6,590 nt of DNA from Pseudomonadota bacterium (GTDB lineage Bacteria; Myxococcota_A; UBA796; SXON01): contig SXOM01000439.1 of NCBI GenBank assembly GCA_005776735.1, forward strand, positions 1-6,590, given 5' to 3'. The notes under the pieces are model-generated. The model was not told the DNA's origin, did no database searches, and saw only the letters and a program-made list of their open reading frames with translations. The position numbers and the translations under genes were made by a program. Below, piece by piece: positions 6,446 to 6,590 of this stretch (within the stretch, counting starts at the first letter, position 1; every line of letters begins with the position of its first letter).

Positions 6446-6453
6446 ATGGAATC

Positions 6454-6590
6454 ATGGCGTTGCTCATGTTGGTGGCCGCTGCCTCTGCCCTTCCCGCCCA
6501 CGCGTGGTCCACCACCGCGTTTCCGCTCCCCATCGAGGTCTACGGGGTGCCGGACGGGTGGAACGAGGCCGACGTCGACGGGGTCGTCAC
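6454..6590 (+). CDS. Hypothetical secreted protein, N-terminal fragment
   Basis: An open frame from the ATG at 6454 runs off the right edge after 45 full codons. It starts MALLMLVAAASALPAHAW, a hydrophobic stretch ending in an AHA cleavage site (after residue 17), so export through Sec is likely. The n-region lacks the usual Lys or Arg, which is odd. No ATG, GTG or TTG lies upstream in this frame within the spacer, so 6454 is the best start; an in-frame ATG at 6466 would leave a very short signal. The purine-rich GGATGGA (6444-6450) may serve as ribosome site. The mature part (PLPIEVYGVPDGW, then NEADVDGVV) faintly recalls the N-terminus of secreted matrixin-like zinc proteases of Myxococcota, but no catalytic motif is in view, so no function is assigned. 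The 134-base gap suggests a separate transcription unit; TACGCT at 6413-6418 is a weak -10 candidate. Confidence 0.55.
   Translation, partial: MALLMLVAAASALPAHAWSTTAFPLPIEVYGVPDGWNEADVDGVV

Overview
The window is GC-rich, with third codon positions dominated by G and C, and carries one tightly packed + strand gene cluster for outer-membrane biogenesis. The order is lysS (3' end only), lolC/E-type permease, lolD, bamA, skp/ompH, lpxD, then the 5' end of a gene for a probable secreted protein. From general knowledge, lysS-lol-bamA-ompH-lpxD order is typical of the former Deltaproteobacteria (Myxococcota, Desulfobacterota and relatives). With the high GC this points to an LPS-bearing Gram-negative of that kind, most likely Myxococcota-like. 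The assignment is an inference from gene order and composition, not from a marker gene.

Layout: 1-79 is the lysyl-tRNA synthetase C-terminus. Bases 80-149 are a short spacer with a GCC-rich run and no convincing promoter or terminator. From 150 to 6319 five complete genes are almost contiguous: lolC stop and lolD start share one base, lolD and bamA overlap by four bases, bamA and skp are 18 bases apart, and skp and lpxD one base apart. This strongly suggests one operon with translational coupling. Bases 6320-6453 are non-coding and contain GC hairpins and an 11-bp-period tandem repeat. A new gene with a secretion signal begins at 6454 and runs off the window.

Together the genes handle three parts of envelope construction. 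The LolC/LolD ABC machine releases lipoproteins from the inner membrane to the LolA carrier. Skp escorts unfolded outer-membrane proteins across the periplasm to BamA, which inserts them. LpxD adds the N-linked acyl chain during lipid A synthesis.

All genes are recognisable housekeeping families; I see no mobile element, CRISPR array or RNA gene, and no wholly new system. Four details merit checking. LolD has Ala where the Walker B Mg-coordinating Asp should be. BamA has an extra segment in POTRA4. BamA also has a dockerin/EF-hand-like calcium-loop pattern in a predicted surface loop. LpxD has Met at the position of the E. coli acyl-length ruler, next to an unusual Ala-Ala-Arg replacement.
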